Positions 49,901 through 62,961 of a stretch of 64,000 bases of DNA are shown piece after piece (position 1 is the stretch's first letter; each line of letters begins with the position of its first letter). This DNA comes from Casuarius casuarius (taxonomy: Eukaryota; Chordata; Aves; Casuariiformes; Casuariidae): positions 3,707,284 to 3,771,283 of the forward strand of contig PTFA01000050.1 of NCBI GenBank assembly GCA_003342895.1. The letters run 5' to 3'. The position numbers and the translations under genes are program-made. The notes beneath the pieces are model-generated. The model was not told the DNA's origin. It saw only the letters and a list, made by a program, of their open reading frames with translations, and did no database searches.

Positions 49901-52900
49901 TTTCCAGGACTAAGTCTTTCACCAATGACATTAACTTTGCTAATGAGGCTTCAAAAACATCAAGCCAAATAACGCAAGACCTTACATTGCAAGACCTTAT
50001 TTAATAATGAATACTCTGCAGTAGCTAACAGGTCATTATGGTGTGGCAGAAGATTGACGGAGAGCTGAAAAATGGGTAGCAAAAAGACAGACTGTTCCCA
50101 GAAAATGTGAAGTGATGGTATTGCTTTCTGTTGTGGATTTCACTCAGAAGATTGGAACTTGACTCCTGGTCTTCATATCCAACACTCGTTGGCAGCATAT
50201 CACTGTGTAAATAAAAGTGTTTAGTTCTTTTCTTTTGGTTGGTTTCCCAGATCATGTCAAGGTTAAAATACACATTAAGAGGAAAATATCTTTAAAGAAA
50301 AAAAGTTGCTTTAAATATTCCTCAGTTTGACATAAATTCATATTTCTTCATCTGATAAGATACGGTTATATTTAGTGTAAACAATCACTCATACTTTCTG
50401 TTAGGAATAATGGGGAAAAAGTTATCTGTGTTTTAACATAGCTGAATATGTCTGCTTTGCATGATGCTGAGAGATAAGGTGCTTTTGCATGGCATACTTA
50501 AATCTATACTAATTTACATTTTTGAACCCTTGACACCTCCTCCCCCCAAAATACTAGAAAAAATATTGAAGCAAAGCAAGGTGTATTTTAGGGGAAAATC
50601 AGAATTATGAGATGAGATGTGATTCAGAGATTTTGATGACAGTTGGGCTGATGATGTTCACTTGTAGACATTTTCCTATACTATAATTTATAGTACTAAC
50701 TTCGGCAATCTCATAAATTTCCACAATAGAGCAATATATTAATTACAGAATGTATTTTCACTGTGTAACTTCATTGATGACAAAGTGAGAAGGGTGATGA
50801 TTATAGCAAATCAATACAGAAAGTTAAAATAAGACAGTAGTGAGTAGTAATATAATGTTCAAAAAGTGGTTTCTCCTGTTTGATGCTGCATCCATGTTCT
50901 CCTGAAGGCCTAGAGGGTATGTCTTTTTCTTTTTCTGTATTCAAAATTGACTTACATTTGCAGATTTATTTTATGGCCTTCATGTGTGTAGAAGGAATTT
51001 ATTAATGTGATGAACGTGTTCTTTGCATCATCGCTGAGCTCTTACCCAAGAAGTTACTAACTTGTATTGTGAGCTGTTCCATTTGTAGGGGCTGGAAGTG
51101 CTGTAGCCAGAAAACTCCAGATCTGTTAAACTGGAGAGCGCTATTGAATAGAGTGGGTAGTGATTGTATTTATCATAACCCCATTCTTCCTGTGTGAGCC
51201 ACGTGAAAACATTCCCTCCCCTCCCTCCCGATTAATTTACAGATGTGCAGTATATTTTACATCTCCAGTAATAAAATTATTTCAGATCTTACTGTCGGTG
51301 AAATGCGACTGTGGTGACTGGAAAGGAGACCATGTTCAGGTTATATGAAGTCCAAAACTTTGTTATTTAATCACTTACAAGTTCTTCAGTTGTGTTTTTG
51401 AAAAAATATCATCTTTCTTGTTTAAATTACGCTCTAGGGAAGTGCAAGATACCCAGATGCTACCACTGTTCTTCATTTCTCAGGCAAATGAAAGAATCTA
51501 ATATGGATTTGCAGCCTCTTAAACAGAAGTCATAGAACACAGAGAGTATATATGGTCTATCCTGTACAACATCTCACTTTAACGTAGAAGGTCCCTTCTC
51601 ATTGTGTAAATTCTTATATTCTGTTCACCAAATTGGAACTTGCCTGCCAAATCCTCATATAAAGGTCAATGGAGCAAAATGAGAACCTGAATGCCAATGA
51701 TGATTTTAATTTTCTGCTGTGCATATCCAGATGTCCTAGTGGACAGTGGTCCTAGCTGTTCTCACGAGTTATCTTTGCTTGCCATTTATCCAGGCAGGCT
51801 TCCCAGTAGTATGTAGAGGATAAGAGAAGCAAAATATGATGGATTATGCAGTAACTGTGGGTGATAATTCATAGCCACTTAAATGTATTGCTTTAAGAGA
51901 TATTATTCCTTTTGTTATCCTTTACTTAATTCCTACAGAGAACTAAAGGTATGTGCACAGTTGATAAATTAAATTACAGGTAGCAATCTCTTTCCAGCTG
52001 AGCGTTTCAAAGACTTGAGCAATTAGTCTGTCCATTAGACTGAAATCGCTAAACGCTTGGAGATTCTAACATAGGCTTTGTTAGAAATTCCTCCTGAAAA
52101 TGCAGAAGATTTAAGGCAGTTCTCCTGCACATGTTTCAGTAGAGGAATATAATAAAACAGAACTTTTTATGAGGACTATCAACAAGTGCCTGGGGAGCTT
52201 CCCAAAGATCTGATCAAATTACATCGGTATTGATGGAGATCAAACAGAATCGATGCACAAAACTCTTGATGAAAACTGTAAAGCAGCTTAACATTTAGAC
52301 TCTCTCTACAAACCACTGAAATCCATGGGAGGTTTTCTCTGAATTATAGCTCAGAACATTGGCACATACATACAGAAGAATTATGACAGCAATTTCTGTT
52401 CTCTCCGTTTAGCTTGGTGTAGGATGCAGAGTGTCCACAGAGCTTCTCCTTCACTCCTGCAGCACTCTTAGGTGGACAGAGATACCTACAGTTCTTAAAT
52501 GCAAGGTGTGAGTTAGCCTAAAGGGCCATTTGCCTATAGCTCATGCTTGACCTCCAAATCTCTCTGCGAGTCTGCTGCAGAGGCCGTAGAGGCTGTGTTC
52601 CTACAACACCCATGGGGTATGAGTGTTTCCTGACATGCGTGCAGTTCCAATGTTGTGAGAATTGCAAGGCCTTTACAAGCTGTAATCAGTGCTGTGTAAG
52701 TTCATGTATGTAACTCTGTACAGAAGCATAAATGTATGAAGATCAGAAGATGAAACTCGGCCTAGACTTTCAGCAAGCTGAAAAGACCTAACACAGTTGC
52801 TTCATGAGGCTAGAGATATAGCGAAAGAAATAACCTAACTTTTTCCCCAAGCCAGAGAGAGATCTTCTACCTGAAATGGATCTCTTCTAATGAAAGCCTT

Positions 52901-53375
52901 ACACACCAAGCATGAAAATTACTCCCTACAGCCAGCAGAGGAATATAAGGAAAGGCAGCAGCTGCTCTTCTGTGCCTTGGGACACGAAGAGGAAACGGTA
53001 TACCCCTGAGGAAACTGAAGCCTTGTCTTACTAAAAGCCAGTGGAGAAAAAGTCAGCAAGGCTCCTCTGGTAAGTAATGTTATACGGTTGATGTGGGCAC
53101 CTCATGAAAAATGGAGTGTGTATAAGTGAATCTGTGTGTAAGCCAGTGGTGATGCCAGGGGATTCTTCTGTTTAAACACGTAGCTGGTGAATGTGAAATG
53201 CTTTCCAAAACCACATTGTGAGAGCTGGTTCTCAGTACTGTAACTCACTGCAGAATGAATACAGTAACGTCAGCCATAAAAAATGCTGTATTTCTAAGAC
53301 CATGTATCCGTGTTTCATAGCAAATGAACAAATTCTGGTACTCTTCTCCTTGTTGAGAAGTTTGGTTTGGTTTTG
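46958..53375. other. Unassigned non-coding stretch
   Basis: A long interval without a recognisable gene. It contains a (TTTC)n tract at 47157-47179, two small tandem duplications at 49891-49921 and 49974-49999, and chance-length ORFs on both strands. Confidence 0.6.
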
Positions 53376-53396
53376 TTTTTTTTTTTTTTTTTTTTT
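53376..53396. repeat. T21 homopolymer
   Basis: Twenty-one T following GGTTTGGTTTTG, ending at CGCTAGG. Simple low-complexity tract of uncertain true length. Confidence 0.9.
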
Positions 53397-53789
53397 CGCT
53401 AGGCAGCAGCTTTGAGTATATAATCACTCTCTAATAGTTTTGATTTGCCTATTGTATCAAACAAACCATCTTCCTCCTTAAATCCACTCACAACCTCTCC
53501 TTACTGTCCATCACCTCTGAATGGTAGAGAATCGTTAAATCCCTCCTCCAGTAACCTCAGCACAGTAGGATCCATGCCTTTTAGCTAACTACTCAGTTAG
53601 AATATTCACATTTTCGTATGCTGGTTTTCATGCTTCAGAACAGGTTTTGCACATTTAAACATCTGCAAAATTTTCTCTGTGATTTTCATTCAAATCCCAG
53701 TAAACCTTTTGCTTGGTTTTTTTTTGTTGTTGTTTTTTTCCAATTTTTTCATGCCTACAAAGTAGAGGATAAAGATCAAGATGTCAGTG
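53397..53789. other. Unassigned stretch upstream of the L2-like tail
   Basis: Pyrimidine-rich text at about 53465-53560 might be a more decayed part of the LINE whose tail follows, but I cannot align it. A T-rich patch with TTG interruptions lies at about 53715-53740. Confidence 0.45.
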
Positions 53790-53985
53790 CACTAAAACTA
53801 CTTCCTACTTTGCTAACTTTTATTGTCTCACCACTTTCTTTTGTCTGTACCCTCCTTTCTCTCTCCCACTTTGTATGGTAAGCTCTGTGGGGCAGGGACT
53901 GTCCATTTAGGTTTGTGTTCATGCAGCAGCTAGCATGCTGCAGTCCTGGCACGTGGCTAGGCATGAGTGTGATTAATAAAAGAAG
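53790..53985 (+). mobile_element. L2/L3-like LINE (or derived SINE) 3' tail
   Basis: CCCACTTTGTATGGTAAGCTC, then TGTGGGGCAGGGACTGTCC, then GCAGCAGCTAGCATGCTGCA, GTCCTGGCACGTGGCTAGGC and finally ATTAATAAAAG. This is the layout of the widespread amniote LINE tail 'tgtaagctctttggggcagggactgtc ... cagcacctagcacaatggggtcctgg ... aataaa'. The 3' part (53870-53980) is the secure portion; the 5' limit is guessed. Which LINE clade it belongs to needs a library search. Confidence 0.6.
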
Positions 53986-56574
53986 AACTACCTCTGTAAT
54001 TTAGCCTAGTGTAAAACTGGACTTTATACTATTATGACTTTACCTATGTAAAGGGACAAATGATCAAATAGAAACACGTAAATATGATCAAGATCTCTGA
54101 AAGTCCAATTGACATAGATGTTTTTAACTAATATACTTCCATGTCATATAATCTGAAGAGGTGATCAGCTGCAGATTGCATGGGGGAAAGAACTAAATTC
54201 AGTCTTCCATCACAGAAACTGAGCCATCTGCATCTGGACTGTGTATGCGCGCCTTTAGCCACAGGGCTTGCTTGTGGCTAACATCACAGCTTTTCCCTGT
54301 ACGTTGTCTCAAATGTGGCATCAAAAGGATGAGAAATGGTTCATCACCATTCAGACGTCTTGGCTCAGTAGGATTACTCCATGAGCTGCAATCCTGAAGA
54401 GCTGGATTTTTCCTAGTCCTCTTGTAGGTAGTGGGAGGGAAGGGAAACAAACACACCAGTCTCATTTTTGTGCACACACACAGACAAGGAAAAACTGCTA
54501 TTAGGGAAGTGCAGCAACTGTTCCACCTTCCCCCAAGACATACAGAATCTGCTCTTGGGAACAGAAACCCGGGTGTCCAGGTCCTGTTCTGCTTTCCTTG
54601 CAACTTCACTGAACGCAGGGTATTCTAGAATACAGAAGTTTGGCACCACGCCTATTAGATAAATTCAAAAGGAGACGTATTAGAAAGGATACTCTCAAAT
54701 TATGCCTGTCCGAATGAACTTTGGCAGATTATAAACACAGTGTAATGCATACATTACTCATAGTTTGTGCTGTAGATAATACAGTCCTTTTGATATAGGA
54801 AATAACATAGGTCACATCTCCAAAACTGCAAATGACATTTTCATATTAGCCTTGTAACTTTGGGGGGATCTTGTCTGTATGAGTAATACCACATAGTTAC
54901 AGCACTTGTCTAAGTTAATCTCTGCTAATAATCTCTGCTAATACACCAAAAATGCATATAACAACTGATCTGAAAGGCAGAGAAATCAACGTTGCTTAGG
55001 GTTGCTGGATGAAGTTAGTTTGTACACATGTTTTTAACACGCTTAAGATGGCTAACAATAGTTACATTTCAGTGTCATTATAAGTGCAGTTCAAAATGAA
55101 GGTAAGAAAATGAACTGGTAATGGCTTAGAAAAGTGCCTCAGTCACACCAAGAATTTTAGGGGCAAGATTCATTTTTTTGCCTGCTCTCTTCCCTTCCAT
55201 CAGCACAAGAGGTAGTAATTTATAACCTCCCAGTTTAACTTGTATTGATGAACTCAGTAGAGATTTATTTCCTTTCTAGGATATGAATAAGTCTTTTCAT
55301 TGTCTTTCCCTTTGGGGCGAGCAGACTTTGGGATAGTATTTTCAATGTTATTAGAGGTTTGATGCATGCAAGCTTATATAGGTAGCTGAGAGGATGTATT
55401 CAGCACTGCTGAGGTAAACAGGTGCCCTCCCCTGCCACCCAGCTCTAGATTGTGTTGGTACCCAGGTTGCACTGTATAAAATGCTATTGAAAAAAGTTTT
55501 GCATAGTAAAAGGATTTTGTAATGGTTAAGTGCCATATTATAACAAAGTCACAAAACTAGAAAGCTGCAAAAATAAATTTAATTTATAATTTGTGAGGAT
55601 TTATGTATACATTTTTAGAAGGTCTCTGGCACTAAACCTGTATACATTTTAGAAAGCCTCTGGCACTAATAATCCCAGTGTCTATCCTCTAACTAGATTA
55701 AATTAATTTCCATTAGAATCCAGCAGATGCAGCAGCCATAGGCTGCTGCTCATTCCCAGGGGGTACTTTCTCCTTGGTAGCAACCCCAGATACCCTTTTG
55801 CTTTTCAATGCCTAATTGTTATACAGTAATTAGGAAGACGGCAATAAAATCAGGAGAAGAGCAGAGAGCTTATAGTAAACATCAGTTAAAGTGGAGTAAA
55901 AAGTTAGAAGTGGCCATGGTTTAAAGTAGTTTCTTTAACTACTTTCTCCCAGCAAAGGAGAAGGAAGACCTGAAAAACACAACAGACAGTTCTAGAAGTT
56001 GAACCCAAATAGTGGAATAAACCTTTCAAGAAAGAAATACACTTCTAAGGGCCGTTTATTGGAAGCTCACTGATGAAATGTATTGATTATGAAAATCATT
56101 GTCTATAATATGACGACTAAAGGGACAGATTAATCTGTGTTGAAACTCTACTGGAGTCAATTTGTTTGAAATTAGTCCCCAAACAGTGCAGTTTAGGATA
56201 CGTACAAAGACGATTGATGGTATTGCTATAGCAGTGGCTTTCTCTAATGGTAGTCTAAAATTTCTAAACATGTAGGATGCCTAACAGCAGGAATAGCTTC
56301 TTGCAAGAAATCCCATGTTTTAGAGCTTTTGTTCCTTTGAACAAACTAGAGTTTTCTTCCATTAGCACTCTCTTCATAAATTTTTAAGGAAGCATGATTA
56401 AATACAAAATAGTAGGAAGGAGCAAAATTGAAACTGTTCATTGGCCTCTGCTTCTATACGTTATGATACAGCCTTCAACTGCATCTTTTTTAAAAGAACA
56501 TGGTGATATTGTAGGTGTTCCTAATACCATACGTCAGGCCATACAGGCAGACAGGGTTATAGTATTTTACCACG
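53986..56574. other. Unassigned non-coding stretch
   Basis: No gene is recognised. Two small tandem duplications lie at 54917-54943 (period 13) and 55605-55669 (period about 35). Overlapping ORFs on both strands at 54199-54662 are not protein-like. Confidence 0.6.
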
Positions 56575-56705
56575 TCTCGAAGTGCCTCCCTGGGGTGTGC
56601 CTGCTGGAATCCAGCCCCAGCTCGCAGCACCCCTGCGGTCGCAGCCGCGCTGCACAGCGCCTCGCCTTACCCCCCGGGCCAGCCAGAGCAGGGTTTGCTC
56701 CGTAA
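56575..56705. other. Small GC-rich patch with CpGs
   Basis: An abrupt 130-bp GC-rich block (CTGCGGTCGCAGCCGCGCTG in its middle) within AT-rich DNA. On the minus strand GGGG|GTAAGG (around 56668-56677) could be a splice donor. It is too small for a typical island. It may be a short first exon or enhancer, or a fragment of a GC-rich repeat. No known protein is encoded. Confidence 0.4.
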
Positions 56706-57154
56706 TTATTAAAAGGATGTGCATTTCACTGTGCAGATGTTCAAACACCGTGCTTTCTTTCATTTAGGGAGAAATTAACTTTTAAGCAGAATCACAGTGA
56801 ACACAGGCAGAGCTTGCAAAGGATTTCTGTTTAATGTCTTACTGAATGTTGTTACCATGTCACCCAAAAATACATTGGAAGATGATATCTTTAGGCAGCT
56901 GACAAGCTATAAATTTTCTCTCAGGCAGTTCTGCAAATGCATGATCTTCCTAAGAGTATTTAATTTTAAGCAAATGGGCAAAATAATCAAAACAAACAAA
57001 TACAGATTTATTTATAACTGCCTAAGAGAGTTAATATTTAATTTTAGGATTACTTTTGTGTATGCACTTAATGTTTTATGAATTAAGTTTAATCATTAAA
57101 AAAAGACAGTCTTCCACTTTAGTCAAGGAGCTGTCCTCTCTACATATCTGAGAC

Positions 57155-57161
<7 letters not shown>
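56706..57161. other. Unassigned non-coding stretch
   Basis: AT-rich. A 94-codon ORF on the plus strand (56797-57081) is rich in Phe, Asn, Lys and Ile, as AT-rich DNA gives by chance, and it matches nothing I know. Confidence 0.55.
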
Positions 57162-57187
<26 letters not shown>

Positions 57188-57190
57188 CCC

Positions 57191-57233
<43 letters not shown>

Positions 57234-57235
57234 CC
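57162..57235. repeat. A26-C4-A40-C4 compound homopolymer
   Basis: A run of 26 A, then CCCC, then 40 A, then CCCC. The repeated (A)n-CCCC form suggests duplication of an A-tract with its CCCC flank. A similar A-run followed by ACCCC occurs at 32008-32050. Exact run lengths are uncertain. Confidence 0.92.
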
Positions 57236-60200
57236 ATAACAGGAATAAAAAGACGCATTCTGAGTAGGGAAAATTATAGTGACGTTATTGATGTTCAGTG
57301 TCACCATACCAAATGGGATGGCCAACCTATTCTTGTCATATTACATTCTTTGAATTATCTTGTTGCAAACCAGACTGTGTTTTCAAAAATATTTCTCTTG
57401 AGACCAGGGATAACACTGCTATAATGACCTCACTGAATAAAAGGAAGCCTGTGACTCAAAAGCTTTCCTGTGCAGCACTGGCAGCCTAGGGGAGGGCTGG
57501 AAACAAGAGGTGCTACAGTGGTAAATGATGTTACAGGAGCATGAAAAAAAGACTTTTGCAGTATAAAATAGGCGTTTGTATCAAAGAACATTATAATGCC
57601 TCAGGCTTTCGCTGTACTCAGGTGTGAAAAACAGAATGTTGTCTTTTGTGATTTTCCCTCTTCTCCGGTAAATCAGAAGTGTCAGGGATAATGCACATAA
57701 TCAGATTTCTTTGTGGCCGAGAGCTGCTTCAGTGAGCCACCCCCTTCAATTTTATAATCCTCATTACACTCGCTGTGGTGTCTGCTCAGGCTAAACTCAC
57801 AGTAAAATTAAAAGGAATGTTGCATGACAAAGGATATCTGATAATAAGTACCCTTATTTTGCAATGTTTTCACAACACCTAACGTAAGCTGTTATATTTA
57901 GCCAGTGTATGATTTGCAGATATATTTCCAATGACAACACATCTGTGAGAATCATAATGACTTTTAAATACATCTTAAACAGGAACATGAGTAAAGTGGA
58001 CCCTTTCTGTACTGTATGACCTTGCTGTGTTCATGTCTTGCTGATCACCAGAACTCTGTCAAAAAATTTTTACTAGCAAGAGCTAAAAAATCAAACCTCC
58101 CACTAATCTCCCTTCATTTAAAGCTGCACGCAAACCTTCCTTCCTTGTCCAAGCTTCATTCTTACTGATTCATGCGGAAAACAAAGAGACTTTTTGTCCC
58201 TTTCATATGCCTAGAGGAAGAAGAGGAAAAACATCAGTGAAAGCACAGTCATTTTCTTTGGAGGTGTTCTCAAAATGCTGTTACGCTGGCAAATGCTAGT
58301 GGCTCAGTCATGGGCCTGGGAGCAGCAGTCAAGGAGCGGAGGCTAAAGAGAAGCACAATGAAACATTCATGTGTATTGTGAGAGCTACCGCAGCAGGAAC
58401 TGGTCAGCGTGGCAGGATCTGAGCAAGGTGTTAATCATACGCCTTAACAGATTGGTTGCAAGTGTAGAAAATGGGGATTAATGTGTGTTTTCTCATCAGA
58501 AAACTTGACAAGCAGCCATAAGTCTGTGTCTGCTATTTTACAAAAGCAGGAAAGGAAATTTTAAGCAAGGAAAGTGATGCCTCTCTCTTTTTTCCCTCCA
58601 AGATGTTCAAGCAAATTATTTCATAAGTAAGTAGGATTATGCCAAAGGCCAACTTAATTCCAATGAATTTCTTCACTTGACTGAAATATTTTGGGAAGGC
58701 TCAAAATGTGGGCTGTTTGTTTGAACCAAGGAGTAACAATATAATGTAACAAAAACTGTGAGAATTTAGATAAGAATTACATAAAATGGAACTTGATACA
58801 GGACTGTGTTTGAATACCTCTTCGAAAGTTTCTTGAAAAGGCAAGTGTCTTGTTGCCTAACTTGTTTAGCTGTGCCAGCTGAAGGTGTTTGCATATGCTG
58901 TTTGTTTCTGGATTAAATTAAAGACATTGAGTTTGGTTCAGAAATCTTTATATAATATTAAAGCTCTAGCTATTACCTCATTATCTGTGTATAGAGATTA
59001 TCTGTCATACTAATTGAGATCTGGTAGTAGTCTCTGATTTAAAAAATGAAAATGCATGTGTTTAATGGAGGGCTTACTACTTGGTACTCTCTCTCATTGC
59101 CTATCAGTACCCAGTGAGGTGTTTCTTCAGGGCATGGTGTAAGACCAGTTTGTTCTACCCAGGCATAACCTCCCAAAAACCTTTCCAAAAGCAAACCCTC
59201 AAAAACCCTTTCTGATCTTGTTCAACCCCACAGTTGAACCATTCAAGTTTCAAAACTGAGAGAAGTTATTATACATGTTTCTCATCATTTTCAAATCAGT
59301 TTATGATCTTGTAATTCATTTATTGAATGGTCATATAGTTAAAATTATTTGTATACTGTATCAAGTGTGTTACATATCCACAGAAATTTTCCAATATTAT
59401 AGCATTTAAAACATTATATAATTACATATTTCATTCTTGACTCGGGTGGAGTCAAAGACGACTGGATATTTACATATGTAAGAACTGGGTGATTCAGGAG
59501 ATTTGCATTGGTTTTAAAGGCTTTTAAATTTATTTAGGCAGTTGGAATCCAAATCAGGTCAGTGCTAACTGGAATTGTGTTTCATCTAATGACTAGTCAT
59601 GGACTCTTGTGAAATAACTTGATGGTCTTAAGCCTCTGCTGGGATCTGTGCTGATCCTCAGGAGGGCACTGCTTGTGTGGCTCTTTGTGTTGCTAATAGT
59701 GTACTACTACTCTCTTGAAAATCAGAGCTTTTAGTTGTTCCACAGCAGAATTTAGATGAATTACTTCATCTACTTTGGCAGACAGCCACGTGCTTCCCTC
59801 CTAAAACTGCAAGGTAATAATTGTCTAGAGAGATGATGACCATAAGTATTTCTATGGAGCTCCATGAACTCACAGGGTTGCTAGATAGCCTATCATTGAT
59901 ATATATCATTTTTTCCTAGGTAAACGTTGTGTAAAGAAAAAACAATCAATGTGTGCAACCTAATCTTGTGATTCCTGTATGCTAGGATATCCAGGAAATC
60001 TCAAGATGCTGGCCTAGATATCAGAAGGGATGAAACTGAGGAAGAAGGTAAGCCTTACATAAGCTGTACAGTGCTTCTGAAAAGTTCATTGATCTGGTAT
60101 TGCATGAAATCTCCATTTCTGAAAATGCTTCTGTAATATACTTTAGCGTGTGTGTGTGAATTAAAAGATAACAAGGCACCTTTCTCCCAAAAATAACTTT

Positions 60201-62423
60201 TAAAAAGCATTTAGCTTTTTCTCCACTTCAAAAGGATTAATTTTTGTCTCTCTAAGTGTCCATTGCTAAACTGAAAACCTTCCATCTTCCCTTAATCTTT
60301 CTATAAAACCTGTCTTCTGCCTCTTCTTTTTAACTCAGTCTCTTAGAAATCCTGAAAAAGACATGTTGTAAATAAATCAAATGCATGACATTCAAACAAA
60401 AGCAATAAAGAAAAATATTTCTTCATAAAATAACTAAATATTTCTTCATAAAATAACTGAGATCAGTTATATTAGTTGATTGTGATAATTATCAAATACA
60501 AAAATTCAGTCTGTTTTTTCAAGTTGTCTGTCTTGTAAATGTTTGAAGACTTAGTACATAGCTGCACTATAATTAATAATAGCCTATAACATACATTTTC
60601 TATGAGTACATCCAGTGAAGTCAACTGGTACATCAGGACCATCAAATCCAACCAGTCTAGTGTAATGTTGGCTTTAGAATGAAATATTTATTATTTTAAA
60701 TATTAAGTTTTGTATTCTATTTATTGCCTTTTGAAACTTTAGCTTTTGCATTTTGAAGGTTTTGTTTGTTCCTTTTTTTAGTAGAAACTGAATTTGAGGG
60801 AATTGCCTGAGTGCCACAAACATTAGAGGTAGGCCCTCAGGAAGAAAATAAGCCTTTTGTCATGTAAAGTATTTACCAATAAAATTATGGGAGTCTGAAA
60901 TACTGTTTGTGTGTGTATATATAAAAATATATGTATATATGGATTTACCACTTAAAAGTAGGATATCATACATATTTCAGAGAATCTCTGTACACTCTTA
61001 CAAAGAAGGCTTAATTCAACAGTCTATATACGAAGGTCTTAAGTGTAGCACAAATGGCTTTCTTGGGGAAATACTGTTAGCTCAGAATATAAAAAATGTT
61101 ACTATACAAAATTCGTGGTCAAAACGTGAAATAACTATTCAGCATTTGTCTGAAAAAAAAAATTATATTTTAATGAACTGCTGTAAGTAGTTGTAGTATT
61201 CTTTCATTTTTTTCCAGTATCAGAGAGTTCCTAAATAAAGTTTGGGAATAGAAAAGTTTTGCAGCGTATGCAGTGAAGAATATAAATGAACAGTCATCCT
61301 GCTGCAGAGAGAGATCAGTAACTGATCTTCTATCTTAGTCAATCATTATTATTGTCTTTAAGAGCACTCCTGGATGTTTGAGACAAACTTTCAAAGTTTG
61401 TCATCTTCCTTTTCTGTGACACTGGGAAATTGTGGACTACAGAAATCATTAGTAATGCATCCAAAGGGATGTTTTACCGTAACATTTCTGGGGGAGATAT
61501 TAAGTAGTTAGACAAAAATAAAGGGGATAAAAATACTTTTATTTGTACTTTTGTAAATAACATATCATTTGGCATATGAAGAATAGCATTTTTCTTGTAA
61601 AGTCATACTGAGTTTAACCTTTTGATGATTATCTTAGATGTCCTTTTGTAATTTGTGTAATTGCTAATTTCTAATTAGCGTACTATGTTACCTTCAGGTA
61701 CTTCTCTTACACAAGTCTCAAATAAGTGTATATTTTTGGACATTACGTACTCAGTTTTCTTAACGGCTGAACATTCTCATTTCGACCCAATAAAGTAGTT
61801 AGAACAGGATGCTCAAAAATGCACAAAAATTCATTATTACTTTGAGACTCTTAAAAATACTGCAAGTAGAAAATTCACTTAAGCATGTGTATTTTTGTTA
61901 GCTTCACTGATACTACTCGAAAGCTTAAAATTGAGTTTATGTTTGGATGCTTTGCTTAGGACTAAAGCACAGAGCTATCAGGATCAAGTTGTTACTATGA
62001 ATGATCAGAATCCGTACTTCTGCCCAAGAAACTAGATGCACTCCCAAAATTTGAATATCTGGTTTAGCAACCATTGGCAATTGTATTTCTAAATCTCAAG
62101 TGCTGAAAACATCATAAGAGAAAGCTGCCATGTCTTGCTGATATGCTGTTTTCTGAAAACTTTGTTCTTGCAACAAAGAATTTCTCAGTGTTTTGCAAAA
62201 ACATATAAAATGTCACTATTAACTTGATATATATAATACTATATTACAATAACATACATGAACTTTGTAAAATATTGTAGCAACTAACAAATAGTGTGAA
62301 CAGCTTTATCCCTCTTACTAAATAAATACAAAATAAAAGTACTTTTAAGAAAGAGAATATTGTCTAAAGCTTAGAGAAGAAAAAATGTCTTATAACGTAG
62401 TCTCAGCATACTTTGATAAACTA
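57236..62423. other. Unassigned non-coding stretch
   Basis: No gene or transposon is recognised over about 5 kb. It includes a perfect 23-bp tandem duplication at 60413-60458 and a TAATT/AATTA inverted repeat at 61663-61679. The part at 57650-58500 is free of repeats and could hold conserved regulatory elements, but the sequence alone does not show this. Confidence 0.55.
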
Positions 62424-62518
62424 GCTCTCTATGCTCTAATTTACTGATCTGTAAGACAGAAATGGTGAATGTCCTAGTGCAATGTTTTGTGAGCTGATCA
62501 ATGCTTATAAAATGGTTT
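62424..62518 (+). repeat. Possible MIR 3' fragment
   Basis: CTCTCTATGCTCTAATTTAC followed by TGATCTGTAAGACAGAAATGG, then TTTTGTGAGCTGATCAATG and TTATAAAATGG parallels MIR 'ctctgtgcctcagtttcctcatctgtaaaatggg ... gttgtgaggattaaatgag ... taaagcgctt'. Spacing is right, divergence is high. Confidence 0.4.
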
Positions 62519-62961
62519 TAATTTGATTGGATATATTTTTATGAGAGAAGCTAGCAACAGCAAATATATTTGGGAAAAGTTTCTGGAGAATGAGCTTCAC
62601 AAATTGTTATATAATCTCTTATATGCAGATATTTTTCTTTTAACTGCTAACTTGTACACTACTTGCATATAAAGTTATTTTAATTAGTAAATATAATCTG
62701 AAACTGAAGACTTATGACCTTTATTGTCTACTAATGAAACATGGTAATCGTACTAAACTACAGGTCTAGATACATATATAACTTTATCAACCACAGATAC
62801 ATTTCCATAGTGGCAGTGTGTATTTTTCCTACTAAACAGCACATACAAAAGTAATCTCAAGAAATTGATAAATAGTAAAAATTAATGTTGAAAAGTTGAA
62901 CCTGTTTGCAATTATATAAACTGATACTGCTAATTTAACAGTATTCCTGTAGAGGCCTCTG
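62519..62961. other. Unassigned non-coding stretch
   Basis: AT-rich sequence between the MIR-like fragment and the old CR1. No gene or repeat is recognised. Confidence 0.6.

Noticed and set aside
54199..54662. Minus-strand ORF of 136 codons with overlapping frames
   Set aside because: No family resemblance, competing frames on both strands, and length compatible with chance.
57650..58500. Repeat-free stretch considered as a conserved non-coding element
   Set aside because: Conservation cannot be judged from one sequence. Absence of repeats alone is not evidence.
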